54,569 nucleotides of DNA, taken from Bradyrhizobium sp. NAS96.2. Lineage in GTDB: Bacteria > Pseudomonadota > Alphaproteobacteria > Rhizobiales > Xanthobacteraceae. The notes under the pieces are model-generated. The model was given only the letters and a program-made list of their open reading frames with translations, made no database searches and was not told the origin of the DNA. The translations under genes were made by a program, and so were the position numbers. Positions 51,083 to 54,569 of the stretch are shown here, one piece after another. The stretch's first letter is position 1. Each line of letters starts with the position of its first letter. The DNA is taken from contig NZ_LGHK01000061.1 in NCBI RefSeq assembly GCF_001908235.1, forward strand, positions 1-54,569, given 5' to 3'.

Positions 51083-52303
51083 ATGAAGCGTTCCATTGCA
51101 GCCCTGATCGTGACCACGAGCCTCGTATTCGCCGGCACAGCGACGGCGCAGACGATGGACAAGGTCGCCAAGGTCGGCGCCCTCGGCGATCAGTCCGGTC
51201 TCTATCAGGATATCGGCGGTCCCGGCTCGACAGTGGCGGCGCAGATGGCGATCGAGGATTCCGGGCTGCTGGCCAAGGGCTGGAAGATCGACCTGATCTC
51301 TGCCGATCACCAGAACAAGCCCGATGTCGCGGTCAACATCGGCAAGCAGTGGATCGATGTCGAGAAGGTCGACGTGTTCGTCGATCTCGCGGCCTCCAAT
51401 GTCGGCCTTGCGATCGCCAACCTCGCCAAGGAGAAGAACGTCGTCAATTTGAACTCGGGCTCCGCCTCGTCCGACCTCACGGGCGCGCAGTGCTCGCCGA
51501 ACACGGTGCACTGGGTCTACGACACCTACATGCTCGCCAACGGCACCGGCAAGGCGCTGGTGAAATCCGGCGGCGACACCTGGTTCTTCCTCACCGCGGA
51601 TTATGCGTTCGGCCAGGCACTGGAGCGCGACACCTCGAACGTCGTCACCGCGAATGGCGGCAAGGTGCTCGGCAGCGTCAAGCATCCGCTCAACAATGCG
51701 GACTTCTCGTCGTTCCTGCTGCAGGCGCAAAGCTCGAAGGCCAAGATCGTCGGCCTTGCCAATGCCGGCGGCGACACCACCAACGCGATCAAGCAGGCTG
51801 CCGAATTCGGCATCGTCTCGGGCGGCCAGAGGCTCGCCGGCATGCTGCTGTTCATCACCGACATCAACGCGCTCGGCCTCAACGTCGCGCAGGGGCTGAA
51901 CTTCACCGAGACATTCTATTGGGACATGAACGACCAGACCCGCGCCTTCACCAAGCGCTTCATGGAGCGCTTCAAGAAGAACCCGCCAACCATGGTGCAG
52001 GCCGGCGTCTATTCGTCGTTGATCCATTATTTCAAGGCGCTGGAGGCGCTCGGCGGCAATCCGCATGACGGCCGCGCCGTGGTCGCCAAGATGAAGGAGC
52101 TGCCGACCGACGATCCGCTGTTCGGCAAGGGCTCGATCCGCGTCGACGGCCGCAAGATCCATCCGGCCTATCTGTTCGAGGTGAAGAAGCCGTCGGAGTC
52201 GAAATATCCGTGGGACTATTACAAGCTGGTCGCGACGATCCCGGCGGACGAAGCCTGGCTGCCGCTCGAGAAGAGCGTCTGCCCGCTGGTGAAGAAGAGC
52301 TGA
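51083..52303 (+). CDS. ABC transporter substrate-binding protein (branched-chain amino acid type), orphan
   Basis: A 406-residue periplasmic binding protein with a Sec signal peptide (cleavage near residue 22, ATA/Q). Peripl_BP_6/LivK-type segments include VGALGDQSGLYQDIGGPGS, VDVFVDLAASNVGLAIANLAKEKN and DTWFFLTADYAFGQAL. GGAGGGAAG lies just ahead of the ATG. The usual permease and ATPase genes (livHMGF) are not adjacent, so it must share a transporter encoded elsewhere. Many such orphans exist in this group and bind aromatic or branched compounds. Confidence 0.9.
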   Translation: MKRSIAALIVTTSLVFAGTATAQTMDKVAKVGALGDQSGLYQDIGGPGSTVAAQMAIEDSGLLAKGWKIDLISADHQNKPDVAVNIGKQWIDVEKVDVFVDLAASNVGLAIANLAKEKNVVNLNSGSASSDLTGAQCSPNTVHWVYDTYMLANGTGKALVKSGGDTWFFLTADYAFGQALERDTSNVVTANGGKVLGSVKHPLNNADFSSFLLQAQSSKAKIVGLANAGGDTTNAIKQAAEFGIVSGGQRLAGMLLFITDINALGLNVAQGLNFTETFYWDMNDQTRAFTKRFMERFKKNPPTMVQAGVYSSLIHYFKALEALGGNPHDGRAVVAKMKELPTDDPLFGKGSIRVDGRKIHPAYLFEVKKPSESKYPWDYYKLVATIPADEAWLPLEKSVCPLVKKS

Positions 52304-52307
52304 AGCA

Positions 52308-52452
52308 GCGTCATTCCGGGGCTCGCCAACGGGTCCGCGCCAAGCGTGGCCGGACGACAGACTCCGCGAGAACCCGGAATCCATTGGGCGGCGAACTTCA
52401 ATGGTGAAATGGATTCCTGGCTCGCGACTTCGTCGCGCCCCGGAACGACGGC
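52308..52452. repeat. Palindromic repeat (GTCATTCCGGGGC family)
   Basis: GCGTCATTCCGGGGCTCGCC at the left and GCGCCCCGGAACGACGGC at the right are inverted, with AATCCATT and AATGGATT-like inner arms. It lies between convergent genes, the binding protein and tonB. Confidence 0.75.
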
Positions 52453-52482
52453 GACCTCTGCCCGTCGCTCGGCCTTCGCTTG

Positions 52483-53277
52483 CTACTTCTTCGGCTTGCT
52501 GAACTTGAAGTCGAGGCTGAACGAAAACTGATCATCGGTCAGGTCGGCCGGGGGCGGCGGCACCGGATCGGAACGCCGCACCGTCGAGACCGCCGCGTCG
52601 TCATAGGCAACGTCACCCGATGATTCCATCACAGCAACGGACAACACCTTGCCAACGCGGTTGATCACAAGGGCCACCTTCACCTTGGCATCCTTGGACC
52701 TGTTCTCCGGGAACCTCTTGTGCAGGTCAAAATAGGCGCTGATCTTCTTGCCCCATTTGGCCGTCAGCGCGAACTTGTCCTTGCCGATCCCGGGATTGGG
52801 CGCCTTGGTCGTCTCCGACTGACGCGAAGCGTCTTCCAGCTTGGTCGGCGATTGGTCTTGGTGCTGCTCGGCGGCCTCGCTCGTCTCGGTCTGAACCTTG
52901 GCGACCTGCGCCTCGTCCTCCTTCGGCTTCTTGCTGTTGTCTTCCGTGACGAGGCGATCGGCGTCCTCAGTTTCGGTCGGCTTGGCCTGCGGAAGGTCGG
53001 TCTCCTTGACCTCCGCCTTCTGCTGGGTCATTTCCGGCGACGCTTCCTGTGCACGGTCCTCCGGTCCCGGCGGTGCCTGGTTATCCTCGTCGGTTGCGGA
53101 GGCAAGCTCGACGGCGTACTCTGCGCCGGCAGCGCCAAGCCCCTCATCGCCGTCGTCGCCGCGCAGATTCGTCAGCGCCAGCGCAGCGCCGCCGAGATGC
53201 AGCCCGACCGCCGTCACCGCGGCGATCACCCAGAGCCGCTTCGACGTCCGCAGATCGAGATCGGGGTTGGTGGACAT
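52483..53277 (-). CDS. tonB: TonB-family energy transducer
   Basis: A 264-residue TonB-like protein. One N-terminal membrane anchor (LWVIAAVTAVGLHLGGAALAL, 15-35) is followed by an acidic, Glu/Gln/Lys/Thr-rich spacer (about 40-165) in place of the Pro-Glu/Pro-Lys spacer of classical TonB. The C-terminal domain is at ~175-262 (AYFDLHKRFPENRSKDAKVKVALVINRVGKVLSVAVMESSG). It transmits the proton-motive force to outer-membrane receptors. It is the last gene of exbB-exbD-tonB, starting 12 bases after exbD. No TonB-dependent receptor is in the window. Confidence 0.9.
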   Translation of the reverse strand: MSTNPDLDLRTSKRLWVIAAVTAVGLHLGGAALALTNLRGDDGDEGLGAAGAEYAVELASATDEDNQAPPGPEDRAQEASPEMTQQKAEVKETDLPQAKPTETEDADRLVTEDNSKKPKEDEAQVAKVQTETSEAAEQHQDQSPTKLEDASRQSETTKAPNPGIGKDKFALTAKWGKKISAYFDLHKRFPENRSKDAKVKVALVINRVGKVLSVAVMESSGDVAYDDAAVSTVRRSDPVPPPPADLTDDQFSFSLDFKFSKPKK

Positions 53278-53289
53278 CGCTGTGCGCCG

Positions 53290-53754
<465 letters not shown>

Positions 53755-53757
53755 CGC

Positions 53758-54569
53758 CTACTCCGCCGCGGCGGCGCGCCCATGCGCGCTGCGCGGAACC
53801 TCGCCGGGAATGCTGCCATGGGTGCGATCGAGATCGCGCGACAGCAGCCGTCCCGCGGCGCCCGAGGCGCGGTTGACGAGCTCGAGATAGACCTTCGTGA
53901 CGCGCGAGAAATGGTTGTAGATGATCACCGCGGGGATCGCCGCGACGAGGCCGATCGCGGTTGCGAGCAGCGCTTCCGCGATGCCCGGCGCCACCACGGC
54001 GAGGTTCGTCGTCTGCGACTTCGAAATGCCGATGAAGCTGTTCATGATGCCCCACACGGTGCCGAACAGACCGACGAACGGCGACGTTGCGCCGATGGTC
54101 GCAAGCAGGCCCGTGCCGATGCGGATCTTGCGGGCTTCGGCGCGCACGATCTCGGCAAAGCTCGACGCCGCGCGCTCCTTGATGCCGGCGTCGCTGGAGA
54201 TGCCCGCCGACAGACGCCCTTCGCGCATCGCGGCACCAATGAATGACGACAGCACGGTGCCCTTGGCGCCGAGCGCGAACTGCGCCTCCGCCAGCGACCG
54301 CGATTCAGCGATCTTGGCGAGCGCTCCGCGCAGCTTGCTTTGCGCGACGGTCAGCTCGACCATCTTGGCGATGAACACCGTCCAGGTCACGAGCGACGCG
54401 AAGGCGAGACCGAGCATCACCGCCTTCACGATGATGTCGGCGTTCAAGAACATATTCCATGGCGACAATTCATGCAGGCCGGTCGCGGTCGACTTCAGGG
54501 CCTTGCCGTCACCGCTCGCGGGCGCGGCCGGCGACGCATCGAGTGCCGCCGGTGCCGGAGCCGCCGGTG
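53758..54569 (-). CDS. exbB: ExbB, proton-channel component (5' end beyond window)
   Basis: An ExbB/TolQ/MotA-family protein truncated by the window end. The visible part begins with a Pro/Ala/Ser-rich stretch and TGLHELSPWNMFLNADIIVKAVM, then the first helix; IGATSPFVGLFGTVWGIMNSF and AVVAPGIAEALLATAIGLVAAIPAVIIYN are the signature second and third helices. The frame continues upstream past 54569, so the true start, probably with an N-terminal signal-like extension common in this group, is not seen. An internal start near 54468 is an artefact of truncation. Confidence 0.93.
   Translation of the reverse strand, partial: PAAPAPAALDASPAAPASGDGKALKSTATGLHELSPWNMFLNADIIVKAVMLGLAFASLVTWTVFIAKMVELTVAQSKLRGALAKIAESRSLAEAQFALGAKGTVLSSFIGAAMREGRLSAGISSDAGIKERAASSFAEIVRAEARKIRIGTGLLATIGATSPFVGLFGTVWGIMNSFIGISKSQTTNLAVVAPGIAEALLATAIGLVAAIPAVIIYNHFSRVTKVYLELVNRASGAAGRLLSRDLDRTHGSIPGEVPRSAHGRAAAAE

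Overview
The window looks like chromosomal DNA of a Bradyrhizobium-type alphaproteobacterium (order Hyphomicrobiales). I infer this from the high G+C, the dense load of acyl-CoA and branched-chain metabolism genes, and the many short intergenic palindromic repeats of kinds common in Bradyrhizobium and Rhodopseudomonas. No rRNA, tRNA, CRISPR array, transposase, phage or conjugation gene was seen, so this is mostly core or semi-core metabolism and not a mobile island.

Layout. (1) 1-9175, minus strand: valine/isobutyrate catabolism (mmsA, isobutyryl-CoA dehydrogenase, 3-hydroxyisobutyryl-CoA hydrolase, mmsB), followed by an acyl-CoA synthetase, a MaoC hydratase, an SDR and a partial flavoprotein; a LysR gene is divergent at 9296. 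(2) 10.2-12.5 kb: TetR regulator, PaaI-type thioesterase and a divergent crotonase, with a thiolase further on at 17.9 kb. Three similar operator-like sites tie these together. (3) 12.5-22 kb: secreted Asp-box protein, a molybdoenzyme remnant, two MFS transporters, small proteins, an orphan ParB-like protein, an acetoacetate-decarboxylase-like remnant and a patatin. (4) 22.2-25 kb: acyl-CoA carboxylase beta subunit and an IclR regulator, with a divergent 73-residue biotin carrier; palindromes lie at the divergent promoter. (5) 25.3-28.2 kb: a glutaminase-STAS-cNMP fusion, a carboxymuconolactone-decarboxylase-like protein and a tiny membrane protein. (6) 28.3-35.6 kb, minus strand: DUF35 protein plus cysteine-less thiolase homologue, acyl-CoA dehydrogenase, CoA-transferase, coiled-coil protein, acyl-CoA ligase and thiolase.

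(7) 35.6-47.7 kb: a complete-looking sugar-acid catabolic locus. A minus-strand operon (ABC ATPase, Tat-exported binding protein, two permeases, DenD-like dehydrogenase, KDG kinase, KDPG aldolase) and a plus-strand set (LacI regulator, IlvD/Edd dehydratase, two SDRs) share LacI-type operator sequences. The genes predict uptake of a sugar or sugar acid, oxidation, dehydration to a 2-keto-3-deoxy acid, phosphorylation and cleavage to pyruvate and a triose phosphate. (8) 47.7-54.6 kb: a frameshifted LysR gene beside a DMT exporter, a site-2-protease-family protein, a tail-anchored hypothetical, an orphan periplasmic binding protein, and an exbB-exbD-tonB operon cut by the window end.

The most interesting points are the shared operator sets (TetR, LacI, IclR), the thiolase-fold/DUF35 pair that resembles retro-aldolase systems of side-chain degradation, three gene remnants, and a small palindromic insertion that duplicated a translation start between two permease genes. 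I did not find a clearly novel defence or mobile system. All functions are from reading translated sequence and motifs, without database searches.
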